A stretch of 6,986 nucleotides of DNA from Brachybacterium sp. (GTDB lineage: Bacteria > Actinomycetota > Actinomycetes > Actinomycetales > Dermabacteraceae), in assembly GCA_030451965.1 (NCBI GenBank), contig JAKDNE010000169.1:1-6986 (forward strand). Direction: 5' to 3'. Positions 1 to 6,811 of the stretch are shown piece after piece. Both the position numbers and the translations under genes were made by a program. Every line of letters begins with the position of its first letter. Position 1 is the stretch's first letter. The notes beneath the pieces are model-generated. The model saw only the letters and a program-made list of their open reading frames with translations. It searched no databases and was not told the DNA's origin.

Positions 1-342
1 GCGGCCAGGTTTCGCCAGGGCCGCCTCGAGGACCTCGCCGACCGCAGCGACCGCTGGTCCGGGATCCTGGCGTGGTACTCGCTCATCCATGTCGGCCCCG
101 TGGGCCTCCCGGCGGCGCTGGCAGCTCTTGGCGGGGCGCTCGAGGACGGCGGGACCGTGCTCATGTCCTACTTCGCCGGTCCGCGGGTGGAACCCTTCGC
201 CCATCCGATCGCCACCGCCTACCGGTGGACACCCGAGGACATGGCTCGCGCCCTGCGCCGCGCCGGATTCGAGGTGATGGGTGCGGACGTGCGGGGATCG
301 CACGCCTGGGTGACGGCCCGGCGGCCCCCGTCGGCCTGCTGA
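1..342 (+). CDS. SAM-dependent methyltransferase (class I), C-terminal part only
   Basis: The frame is open from the first base of the window and ends at TGA 340-342, giving 113 residues; the start lies upstream of the window. The visible part has the pattern of the C-terminal half of small class I methyltransferases: a Gly-Arg-Leu-Glu-Asp-Leu stretch, then a strand reading GILAWYSLIH (residues about 21-30), a helix, a GG-T-V-L-MSYF strand (about 52-61), and a late helix with WTPEDMARALRRAGFEV (about 77-93). The SAM-binding glycine-rich motif I is not present and would be in the missing N-terminal part. The substrate cannot be told from this fragment. The gene is convergent with the mevalonate operon, so it is probably unrelated to it. 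The family call rests on the order of late Rossmann-fold elements only, so confidence is moderate. Confidence 0.7.
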   Translation, partial: AARFRQGRLEDLADRSDRWSGILAWYSLIHVGPVGLPAALAALGGALEDGGTVLMSYFAGPRVEPFAHPIATAYRWTPEDMARALRRAGFEVMGADVRGSHAWVTARRPPSAC

Positions 343-350
343 GGGCCGAC
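330..350. terminator. candidate stem-loop between convergent genes
   Basis: GTCGGCC (330-336) and GGCCGAC (344-350) form a perfect 7-base-pair GC-rich stem with a 7-base loop. The loop contains the TGA stop codon of the methyltransferase gene. The hairpin lies at the tail-to-tail junction, where the two stop codons are 19 bases apart, so it could help end transcription from both sides. No run of T follows it on either strand, so it is not a classical intrinsic terminator; actinobacterial terminators often lack the U-tract. In such GC-rich DNA a stem of this size could also arise by chance. Confidence 0.4.
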
Positions 351-361
351 CGACAGCCCGT

Positions 362-1549
362 TCAGTCCCGTCGGACCGGCGGCTGCGCGGCGGCGACGTG
401 GGTGGCCTCGTAGCGTCGGGCCCGGTCGCGGATGCCGGCGAAGCGGAACGGCCCCGCGGTCACCGAAGGAGCCTCCCAGTCGGTGTCGCTGGGATGCTCG
501 GCACCGTGCAGCTCACGGTAGGCGGGCAGTCCCAGGCGGACGCGCCCGGCGATCTGGGCCTCGGTGCTCTCGCGCCGACGCAGCTGCTGATATCCGGGCC
601 GGACGATGCCGGTGAAGAACTCGCCGACCGCCCCGGAGCCGTAGCTGAACAGGCCGATGCGCCTGCCGGCCAGGTCCTCGTCATGGTCCAGGAGCGAGGC
701 GAGGCCCGCGTAGAGCGAGGCGGTGTAGGTGTTGCCGAGCTCGCGGTTGTAGGCGAAGGTCGCCTCCTGCAGCTCGTCGGTGAGGGTGGCCCCGGTGTGC
801 TGGGCGAGCCCCGTGAGCGCCTTGCGGGCCATCTTCGTGAAGGGCTGGTGGAAGCAGAAGCGGTCGATCTGCTCGATCCCGACCCCGCCGGCCGCGGTGA
901 AGTCGTCCCACGCCGTGGTCAGCGCACCGAGGTAGGCGGTCAGCGACAGGCGACCGTCCACGACCGCGGTGGTGGAGTCGTTGGGGCGCCAGAAGTCGTC
1001 GACGTCGCGGGCGGCCACGCCGGAGACCGGCTCGATCTCGAGCAGGGCGGGATCGGCGGCGACCAGCATCGCCACCGCGCCGGCGCCCTGCGTGGGCTCC
1101 CCGGCGGATCCCAGCTCGTAGCGGGCCACGTCGCTGGAGATCACCAGCACCCGCTCCTCCGGATTGCGGGCCACGAAGCCGAGGGCGGACTGCAGTGCGG
1201 CGGTGGCTCCGTAGCAGGCCTGCTTGAACTCGACCACCCGCATGGTGCGGGGCAGCCCCAGCAGCTCGTGCACGAACAGTCCGGCCGACTTCGACTGGTC
1301 CACCCCGGACTCGGTGGCGAACAGGAGAGTGCGGATCCCGTCGGTGCCGTGGCGCTGCAGCAGCGGCAGCGCGGCCTCGGCACCCATGGTGACGATGTCC
1401 TCGTCGGCCGTCGGGACGCTCATGCGGTCCTGGCCGAGCCCGATGTGGTACTTCGCCGGGTCGACGCCCGCGTCCTCGGCGAGCTCGGCGAGGTCGACGA
1501 CGTGATGCGTCGTCGCCAGCGCGAGGTCATGGATGCCGATCGACGTCAT
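362..1549 (-). CDS. mvaS: hydroxymethylglutaryl-CoA synthase
   Basis: This 395-residue enzyme condenses acetyl-CoA with acetoacetyl-CoA to make HMG-CoA, the first committed step of the mevalonate pathway. It is cytosolic and has the thiolase fold. The catalytic triad is readable: Glu80 in LLFATESGVDQSKSAG, the nucleophile Cys112 in EFKQACYGATAAL, and His234 in FCFHQPFTKMARKAL. These are each one residue off the Staphylococcus aureus numbering I recall (E79, C111, H233). The late motifs GNTYTASLY (272-280) and FSYGSGAVGEFF (301-312) are also typical. Length is close to that of bacterial homologues. The ATG at 1549 overlaps the reductase stop in ATGA and is preceded by an AAGGGG ribosome-binding site (1556-1561, 6-base spacing). 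It is the last gene of the operon, although its product acts first. The last 15 or so residues are a low-complexity tail. Confidence 0.97.
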   Translation of the reverse strand: MTSIGIHDLALATTHHVVDLAELAEDAGVDPAKYHIGLGQDRMSVPTADEDIVTMGAEAALPLLQRHGTDGIRTLLFATESGVDQSKSAGLFVHELLGLPRTMRVVEFKQACYGATAALQSALGFVARNPEERVLVISSDVARYELGSAGEPTQGAGAVAMLVAADPALLEIEPVSGVAARDVDDFWRPNDSTTAVVDGRLSLTAYLGALTTAWDDFTAAGGVGIEQIDRFCFHQPFTKMARKALTGLAQHTGATLTDELQEATFAYNRELGNTYTASLYAGLASLLDHDEDLAGRRIGLFSYGSGAVGEFFTGIVRPGYQQLRRRESTEAQIAGRVRLGLPAYRELHGAEHPSDTDWEAPSVTAGPFRFAGIRDRARRYEATHVAAAQPPVRRD

Positions 1550-2607
1550 GCGTCACCCCTTGCGGCTCGTCGTTCCAGGGCGACGTGCGCCGCCATCAGC
1601 TCTCCCGGATTGGTCTGCGCCGCCAGCAGCGACAGCTCCCCGCACAGGACGGTCGCGGCGGTGATCGCCGCGAGCCGGTTCGCATTCCCGCCCTCGGCGC
1701 GCTCCTCGCGGCAGCCCAGGCGCTCCAGCGCCTCCTGGACCTCGGGGAGGTCCTTCCCGTTGCCCACGGTACCCACGATCAGATGGGGCAGCGAGCAGGA
1801 GAAGTACAGCCCCTCCGCGCGCTCCTCGGCGAAGGTGATGCCCTGGGAGCCCTCGACGATGTTCGCCGCATCCTGGCCGGTGGCCAGGTAGATCCCCAGC
1901 AGCATGTTCGCAAAGTGGGCGTTGGCGGAGCGCAGCGAGCCGGCGACGGTCCCGCCCACCAGGTTCTTGCGCACCACCAGGTCGACCATGCGGGGCGCGC
2001 TCGTGCGCAGGGTCGTCTCGAGCACCTCGTGGGGGATGAGGATGTCGGCGACGACGCGTCGGCCCCGGCCCAGGTCGCCGTTGACGGCGCTGGGCTTCTT
2101 GTCGGTGCAGAAGTTGCCCGAGATCGAGCCGTACTCGAGCCCCAGGTCCCAGGCCAGGATGGTCTCCATCAGCGCCTCGGCCGCCTTGGTGACCATGTTG
2201 TGGCCCGAGGCGTCGCCGGTGGTCAGGGCGAAGCGCACGAACAGCAGGTTCCCGACGATCTCGGAGTGCAGGTCGATCAGTCGGGCGAAGCGGCTGGTCG
2301 CCTCCACGGTCGACTGCAGGTCGTCGAGCCGCGCGTGCAGGACCTGGTCGGCGGCATGCGCGCCGGCGGCATCGGTGGCGACGAACAGGCTCGAGCGCGC
2401 CATCCGCGCGTCGAGGAGGGTGGCGGTGATGCCGCCCTCGACCAGGCGGGAGACCTTGGCGCCGCGGCCGACGGAGGGCCACAGCGGACTCTCGAAGGTG
2501 GCCAGCGGCACCTCGACCTCGCCGGTGGCGGCGTTGCCGGACAGGCGGATCGGGCCCACCCACTGGGTGGGCACCGGAGTGGAGTGCGGGGCGGGGCGTG
2601 CGCTCAT
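1546..2607 (-). CDS. mvaA: hydroxymethylglutaryl-CoA reductase, class I-like, soluble
   Basis: This 353-residue enzyme reduces HMG-CoA to mevalonate, using NADPH by analogy with the class I family. Catalytic residues can be placed: Glu39 in LATFESPLWPSVGRG, Lys170 in the NFCTDKKPSAVN motif (165-176), Asp246 in TGQDAANIV and, near the C terminus, His341 in ELMAAHVALER. The substrate- and cofactor-binding motifs TGDASGHNM (130-138) and VGTVGNG (278-284) are present. The DKKPSAVN form points to the class I-like type rather than the Pseudomonas mevalonii class II type. No membrane segment precedes the catalytic domain, unlike the eukaryotic enzyme. The frame stays open upstream to about 3000, but that stretch is antisense-like low-complexity Arg/Pro sequence within the isomerase gene. 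The ATG at 2607 fits the family's N terminus, forms ATGA with the isomerase stop and has an AGGA site (2615-2618) 7 bases upstream, a weak ribosome-binding site for this operon. Confidence 0.96.
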   Translation of the reverse strand: MSARPAPHSTPVPTQWVGPIRLSGNAATGEVEVPLATFESPLWPSVGRGAKVSRLVEGGITATLLDARMARSSLFVATDAAGAHAADQVLHARLDDLQSTVEATSRFARLIDLHSEIVGNLLFVRFALTTGDASGHNMVTKAAEALMETILAWDLGLEYGSISGNFCTDKKPSAVNGDLGRGRRVVADILIPHEVLETTLRTSAPRMVDLVVRKNLVGGTVAGSLRSANAHFANMLLGIYLATGQDAANIVEGSQGITFAEERAEGLYFSCSLPHLIVGTVGNGKDLPEVQEALERLGCREERAEGGNANRLAAITAATVLCGELSLLAAQTNPGELMAAHVALERRAARGDA

Positions 2608-3737
2608 GTGGTGGTCCTGGATCGCGGCGAGGTCGTCGCCGTGGGGGAGGGGACAGGGCTGGTGCCGGAGTCGCCGCGGCGGGCGAAGGAGGCGGGATCG
2701 AGCCCGCTGAGCTCGCAGAACTCGCGCACCCGGCCGCGCAGCAGCAGGTCGGTGCGGGTCAGCGCGGCGGGCGAGTCGACGCCGAACAGAGCCAGCAGCT
2801 CGGTGAGCTGGGACAGCCACCCCCGGATCACGGCGGTGGCATGCTCGGGATCGCCGTCGTAGGCGGCCCGGAGGAAGACGCCGGCGACGCCCGCGGCGCG
2901 CGCGCCGAGGGCCAGGGACTTCACCACGTCCAGCGGGGTGCGGACCCCGCCGCTGGCCAGCAGCAGCGGTGCGGGGTCCGGGGCGTCCAGCAGGCTGCAC
3001 ACGGCGGACTGGCCGTGCCCGGCCAGGAAGGAGTAGTCCTCGCCGGGGCGGCGCGCGTTCTCGATCCGTGCGAAGTCGGTGCCGCCGACGCCGCTGACGT
3101 CGGCGATCTGCACGCCCATGTCGTGCAGACGGCTCAGGGTGCGGCGGCTGAGGCCGAAGCCGACCTCCTTGACCAGCACCGGGACCGGGGACGCGGCGAC
3201 CACCTCCTCGAGCGCGTGCGGCCAGCGGGAGAAGTCGCGGGTGCCCTCGGGCATCACCGTCTCCTGGACGGCGTTGAGGTGGATCTGCAGGGCGTCGGCC
3301 CCGAGCAGCTCCACGGCGCGCCGGGCCTCGTCGCCGCTGCGGCCGATGCCGAGATTGGCCATCACGAAGCCGTCGGGGTTCTCCTCGCGGATCACCCGGA
3401 AGCCGGGTGCTGCCGAGGGATCGTCCAGGGCGATGCTCACGGAGCCGGAGGCCATCGCGAGGCCGGTCTCGCGGGCGGCGATCGCCAGCGCCCGGTTCAC
3501 GCGGGCGGTCCGGTCGGTGCCACCGGTCATGCCGTTGATGAACAGCGGGGCGCTCCAGGCGTGTCCGAGGACGTCCACGTCCAGGCGCACCCGATCGGCG
3601 TCGAGGCCCTCGAGCGCATGATGGACGAGCTGCACCTCGTCGAAGTCGTTGCGGACGGGCGGGGCCGTCTGCTGCGCCTGGGCGAGCCGCAGGTGATCAT
3701 CCTTGCGCTGCCCGCTGCGGCTGATCTGCCCGCTCAT
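2604..3737 (-). CDS. fni: type 2 isopentenyl-diphosphate delta-isomerase (FMN-dependent)
   Basis: This 377-residue flavoprotein interconverts IPP and DMAPP using reduced FMN and a divalent metal. It has a TIM-barrel fold unrelated to the type 1 isomerase. Family motifs appear in order: RKDDHLRLA (11-19), INGMTGGTDRTA (68-79), MASGSVSIAL (95-104), NLGIG (128-132), the metal/substrate segment QIHLNAVQE (151-159), VLVKEVGFGLS (187-197), DVSGVGGTDFARIE (213-226) and the phosphate-binding LASGGVRTPLD (260-270). The ATG at 3737 overlaps the phosphomevalonate kinase stop (ATGA) and has GAGGGG (3746-3751) 8 bases upstream. After the conserved end (RGRVREFCELSGLDPASFARR, 334-354) there is a tail of about 23 residues rich in Ser, Thr and Pro, ending in three Thr. 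It is likely disordered and runs into the overlap with the reductase gene. Confidence 0.96.
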   Translation of the reverse strand: MSGQISRSGQRKDDHLRLAQAQQTAPPVRNDFDEVQLVHHALEGLDADRVRLDVDVLGHAWSAPLFINGMTGGTDRTARVNRALAIAARETGLAMASGSVSIALDDPSAAPGFRVIREENPDGFVMANLGIGRSGDEARRAVELLGADALQIHLNAVQETVMPEGTRDFSRWPHALEEVVAASPVPVLVKEVGFGLSRRTLSRLHDMGVQIADVSGVGGTDFARIENARRPGEDYSFLAGHGQSAVCSLLDAPDPAPLLLASGGVRTPLDVVKSLALGARAAGVAGVFLRAAYDGDPEHATAVIRGWLSQLTELLALFGVDSPAALTRTDLLLRGRVREFCELSGLDPASFARRGDSGTSPVPSPTATTSPRSRTTT

Positions 3738-4876
3738 CGCCGCATCCCCTCGTTCATTCGGAGCCCGGCGGCCTCGTCGAGCTCCGCGGTCGGGTCCTCG
3801 GGATCCTGCACCGACATGTCCAGCCGGCGGATGCCGTGGCTCTCCCAGGCCGACAGCAGCGCCCCCAGCGGGGCGTCGGCGGGAGCCAGCACGATGCCGC
3901 AGTCCCCGCCGCCGGCCCCGGAGGGCTTGCCGGCGGTGCTGTGCTGCTCGGCGAGGTCGCACAGCAGGCGCAGCTCGTCCGTCTCGATGCGGATCCCGCG
4001 GGTCTCGCCGAGGTGCTGCAGCAGCCGGCGGGCGCGGGAGATCACCTCGAGGGCGCGGGGCCCATCGTCCGCTCGCAGGCTCTCGACCAGGGCGTCGACG
4101 CACCCCCGGCTCTCCTCGATGAAGCTCTCGTAGGGGCTGGCGGAGCGCCCGCTGGAAGGCCGGACCCCGCCCACCAGACGCTCGGTGGAGGCGGGGGAGC
4201 CGGTCCAGCCCACCAGCAGCTCGAGCGAGGAGGGGTCGGGCAGGCGGTCCACCCGGTGCGGGGACCAGCCGGGGGAGGTCAGGGCCCTCGTCACGCCATG
4301 ACGTTCGAGGCTATCGCGCAGCGTGACCCGGTCGGGCGCGGTGTAGCGGATCCAGCCGCCGAAGGTGGAGGCGGCCACGTCCCCGCCGGAGGCATCGGGG
4401 GCGACCATGATCGTGGACAGCAGGGCGAGGCGGAAGCGCTCGGTCCGCGTCAGCTCCATGCCGTAGAACCGGTCGAGGGCGGCGACCACGGCGACGGTCA
4501 CCGCGGCCGAGGAACCCAGGCCGAACTTGCGTCCCGAGGAGTCGTCGAGGTCGGACTCGATGTGCAGGTCGAAGTAGTGGCCGGGCAGGCCCCGCTCATC
4601 GCGCAGGCGCTCCATCAGCGTCATCGCGCTGACTACGTAGTCGTAGGGATGGTGCTCGAGCACGATGCTCACCGGGTTCGTCGAACCCTCCGCGCGGGTC
4701 CACACCACCGGGGCCAGCCCGTACTCGCGCGAGTGCACCCGACCCACGTCGTCGCTGGGGGTGAGGCGGACGGTGAGGAAGCGGTCGACGGCGATGAGCA
4801 CGGCGGGCTCCCCGGGCTCGACGACGGCGTACTCCCCGGCGATGAAGAGCTTGCCCGGTGCGCGGGTGACGATCAT
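3734..4876 (-). CDS. mvaK2: phosphomevalonate kinase (GHMP kinase family)
   Basis: This 380-residue kinase phosphorylates 5-phosphomevalonate with ATP to give 5-diphosphomevalonate. All three GHMP kinase motifs are readable: APGKLFIAGEYAVVEPGEPAV near the N terminus (6-26), the phosphate loop KFGLGSSAAVTVAVVAALD (117-135), and the C-terminal glycine-rich KPSGAGGGDCGIVL (317-330). The segment APDASGGDVAASTFGGWIRY (159-178) matches the phosphomevalonate kinase version of the substrate loop, and GEYAVVEPGEPA separates it from the mevalonate kinase GEHAVVYG form. The ATG at 4876 overlaps the decarboxylase stop (ATGA) and has the strongest ribosome-binding site of the operon, GAGGAGGA at 4883-4890, 6 bases upstream. 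An open frame continues upstream inside the decarboxylase gene but has no kinase-like sequence before this start. The tail after residue 355 is acidic and poorly conserved-looking. Confidence 0.93.
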   Translation of the reverse strand: MIVTRAPGKLFIAGEYAVVEPGEPAVLIAVDRFLTVRLTPSDDVGRVHSREYGLAPVVWTRAEGSTNPVSIVLEHHPYDYVVSAMTLMERLRDERGLPGHYFDLHIESDLDDSSGRKFGLGSSAAVTVAVVAALDRFYGMELTRTERFRLALLSTIMVAPDASGGDVAASTFGGWIRYTAPDRVTLRDSLERHGVTRALTSPGWSPHRVDRLPDPSSLELLVGWTGSPASTERLVGGVRPSSGRSASPYESFIEESRGCVDALVESLRADDGPRALEVISRARRLLQHLGETRGIRIETDELRLLCDLAEQHSTAGKPSGAGGGDCGIVLAPADAPLGALLSAWESHGIRRLDMSVQDPEDPTAELDEAAGLRMNEGMRR

Positions 4877-5841
4877 GCGCAGTCCTCCTCGGGGATCAGG
4901 CGGGCTCCGGGCCCGGCGCCGACGACGCGCACCGCGCCGAGGCCGCCGAGACGCTCGGCGACGGCCGCAGCGTCCGCGGGCCGGGAGATCACCACGACGT
5001 TGGGTCCGGCATCGGCGGTCGCGTAGGCCTCGATGCCGTCGGCGCGCAGCTGCTCGACCGCGTCGAACACGGCGACGGAGCCGGCGCGCAGGTAGCGGAT
5101 CGACGGCTCGCAGGCCTCGATCGCGGCATGCATGCGCAGGGCGTTGAGCTCGGTGATCTCCCCGACGCGGGTGAAGTCGCCGGCGCGACAGGCCGTGGTC
5201 ATCTCTCGCAGGCTGTGCGCGGTGGAGTCGACCCACCCCGCGTAGTAGGGGGAGGTGGCCGCGGTGCGGCGCATCGCCTCGCGGCTGGAGACGGCCTTCT
5301 CCGCGGCGTCGACCGTCACGATGACCATGCTCATCGCCGGGCCGTCGATCGGCTCGGCGAAGGAGGCGGCGTCGTCCCCGGCGTGCCAGATCGACAGACC
5401 GTCCACCAGGGATCGGGTCGCCGAGCCGGAGCCGCGGCGGGCGAGGCGGCTGAGGTCCGCGCGGTCGAGGTCGAGTCCGTAGGCGGTGGCGGCGGCGACT
5501 GCGAGGGCGGCGAAGCCCGAGGCGGAGGAGGCCAGCCCCGCTCCGGTGGGTGCCTCGTTGCGGGAGCGGACGACGGCGGGAGAGGAGGAGCCGGCGCGCG
5601 AACGGACCAGGTCGACGAAGCGCGTGACGCGCTCGGACTGCGTGGGGGAGGCCGCGGCGCCGTTCAGGGTGAAACGGTCCTCGGCGGCCGACGGATCGAG
5701 CGAGACCGTGGTGGTGGTCGCGAAGCCGTCGAGGGTGAGCGAGAGGCTGCCGGCGGCGGGCAGGATGAGCTCCTCGTCGCGCTTGCCCCAGTACTTCACC
5801 AGCGCGATGTTGGGGTGCGCGCGCGCAGTCGCTGTCCTCAT
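4873..5841 (-). CDS. mvaD: diphosphomevalonate decarboxylase
   Basis: This 322-residue GHMP-family enzyme carries out ATP-dependent decarboxylation of 5-diphosphomevalonate to IPP. Diagnostic motifs are NIALVKYWGKRDEELILP (11-28), EAPTGAGLASSASGFAALAVA (96-116), RRGSGSATRSLVDGLSIWHAG (135-155) and ATADAGPNVVVI (274-285). By alignment from memory with the yeast enzyme, Lys16, Arg143 and the catalytic base Asp277 correspond to K18, R158 and D302. Two motifs depart from the textbook form: LPAAGSLSLTLD has Ala30 where many homologues have Asn (LPxNSS), and SLVDG replaces the common S-(F/I/Y)-GG. Both may be normal for actinobacteria. The ATG at 5841 overlaps the mevalonate kinase stop (ATGA) and is preceded by GGAGGG (5847-5852, 5-base spacing). 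The longer open frame upstream lies within the kinase gene and adds Arg-rich sequence not typical of the family. Confidence 0.96.
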   Translation of the reverse strand: MRTATARAHPNIALVKYWGKRDEELILPAAGSLSLTLDGFATTTTVSLDPSAAEDRFTLNGAAASPTQSERVTRFVDLVRSRAGSSSPAVVRSRNEAPTGAGLASSASGFAALAVAAATAYGLDLDRADLSRLARRGSGSATRSLVDGLSIWHAGDDAASFAEPIDGPAMSMVIVTVDAAEKAVSSREAMRRTAATSPYYAGWVDSTAHSLREMTTACRAGDFTRVGEITELNALRMHAAIEACEPSIRYLRAGSVAVFDAVEQLRADGIEAYATADAGPNVVVISRPADAAAVAERLGGLGAVRVVGAGPGARLIPEEDCA

Positions 5842-6803
5842 GCCGTCCCTCCGATGATCGTCGTCCATACCTGCGCCGCTCCGGCCTCCTCGAGCTCGCG
5901 CGCGAGCGGCCCGGCCTCGGCCACGGAGCGGGCGAGGGCGATGATGCACCCGCCCTGACCGCCGCCGGTGAGCTTGGCACCGGGGGAGCCGGCGGCGTGT
6001 GCCGCCTGCACCAGGGTATCCAGTTCAGGGCTGCTCACGCCGAGCCCGACGAGCAGTTCGTGGGCCGTGCGCAGGCGAAGGCCCAGCTCCGCGTGATCCC
6101 CGGTGGCCAGATCCGTGACGCATCCCTCGGCCAGGTCCCCCAGACGCGCGATCGCGGAGTCGGTCGCGGCGGGCTCGCGCTCGCGCAGCGCGCGCACCGA
6201 GGCGATTGCCGCCGAGGTCGCACCGGGCCGACCGGTGTCCGCGATCACGAGGGCGAAGGGTGCCGCGACGGACAGGGGCTGGAAGGTGCCCCTCTCGAAG
6301 CGGATCGGAGTCTCGCCCACCACCGTGCGGGCGTCGATCCCGCTGGGGGTGAGGTGGGCGGCCCGCTCGGCCTCCTGGATGAGTTCGTGCTCCTCGGACA
6401 CCTCGAGCACAGCGCCCGCGGCGTCGGCGACCGCGCGCACGATCGCGGCGGCGATCGCGGCACTGGATCCCATCCCTCGTGCGATGGGCAGCGCGGACTC
6501 GATGACGAGCTCGAGACCCTCGATGCCGAGGCCGACGTGGGCCGCGGCGGAGCGCCAGGCCGCCTGCACGGGGGCAAGCCGTGAGGGCGCGGCCGACGAG
6601 GGCCCCTCGTAGAGGGCGCACGAGATCAGCGAGCCGATCGCCGGACGCAGCGTCGCCGTCGTCGTGAGGCTGCTGACCGGCACCGCGACGGCGGGCGCGC
6701 CGTAGACCACCGCGTGCTCCCCCAGCAGGATCGCCTTCGCGTGAGCGCGCCCCGTGCCGAGGACGGCAGGGGCGTGCATCGAGGCGGGGGTATGTGTGGT
6801 CAA
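5838..6803 (-). CDS. mvk: mevalonate kinase (GHMP kinase family)
   Basis: This is the first gene of the operon: 321 residues, phosphorylating mevalonate with ATP to 5-phosphomevalonate. GHMP motifs are GRAHAKAILLGEHAVVYGAPAVAVPV (18-43, with Lys23 and Glu29-His30), PIARGMGSSAAIAAAIVRA (106-124), the substrate loop TPSGIDARTVVG with the probable catalytic base Asp157 (152-163), and GAKLTGGGQGGCIIAL (275-290). GEHAVVYG plus SGIDA identify mevalonate kinase rather than the other GHMP kinases. Start choice is open. The frame is closed upstream by TGA at 6836-6834, leaving TTG at 6803 or ATG at 6779 (residue 9). TTG has a GAGG four bases upstream; the ATG has no recognisable ribosome-binding site but is the stronger codon. 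Either start precedes the conserved domain, so function is unaffected. Its stop at 5838 overlaps the decarboxylase start. Confidence 0.94.
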   Translation of the reverse strand: MTTHTPASMHAPAVLGTGRAHAKAILLGEHAVVYGAPAVAVPVSSLTTTATLRPAIGSLISCALYEGPSSAAPSRLAPVQAAWRSAAAHVGLGIEGLELVIESALPIARGMGSSAAIAAAIVRAVADAAGAVLEVSEEHELIQEAERAAHLTPSGIDARTVVGETPIRFERGTFQPLSVAAPFALVIADTGRPGATSAAIASVRALREREPAATDSAIARLGDLAEGCVTDLATGDHAELGLRLRTAHELLVGLGVSSPELDTLVQAAHAAGSPGAKLTGGGQGGCIIALARSVAEAGPLARELEEAGAAQVWTTIIGGTA

Positions 6804-6807
6804 GGGA

Positions 6808-6811
6808 CCTC
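6808..6811 (-). promoter_or_regulatory. weak ribosome-binding site favouring the TTG start of mevalonate kinase
   Basis: On the minus strand GAGG lies four bases before TTG 6803-6801. This is short and closely spaced, but it is the only ribosome-binding-like purine run near either candidate start. Nothing comparable precedes the ATG at 6779. Confidence 0.4.

Noticed and set aside
72..413. Plus-strand open frame 72-413 running over the end of the methyltransferase gene
   Set aside because: It is Arg/Gly/Pro-rich without family features, whereas the frame ending at 342 reads as a methyltransferase from the first base.
2608..3000. Upstream extension of the HMG-CoA reductase frame to about base 3000
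   Set aside because: The added residues are Arg/Pro-rich and overlap the isomerase gene. The ATG at 2607 has the ATGA overlap, a ribosome-binding site and the right family length.
398..4133. Long plus-strand open frames opposite the operon (398-1891, 1585-2862, 2598-4133)
   Set aside because: Their translations are Gly/Arg/Ala/Asp-rich with no domain pattern, and they lie antisense to clearly recognised enzymes. Such frames follow from GC-rich third codon positions on the coding strand.
4877..5980. Upstream extension of the phosphomevalonate kinase frame, suggesting a 748-residue fusion
   Set aside because: The extra sequence is a frame shadow of the decarboxylase gene. The kinase domain begins right at the ATG at 4876, which has a strong ribosome-binding site.
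3836..6584. Plus-strand open frames 3836-5026, 5128-5958 and 5997-6584
   Set aside because: They are low-complexity shadows of the three GHMP-family genes, with no recognisable motif and no operon logic.
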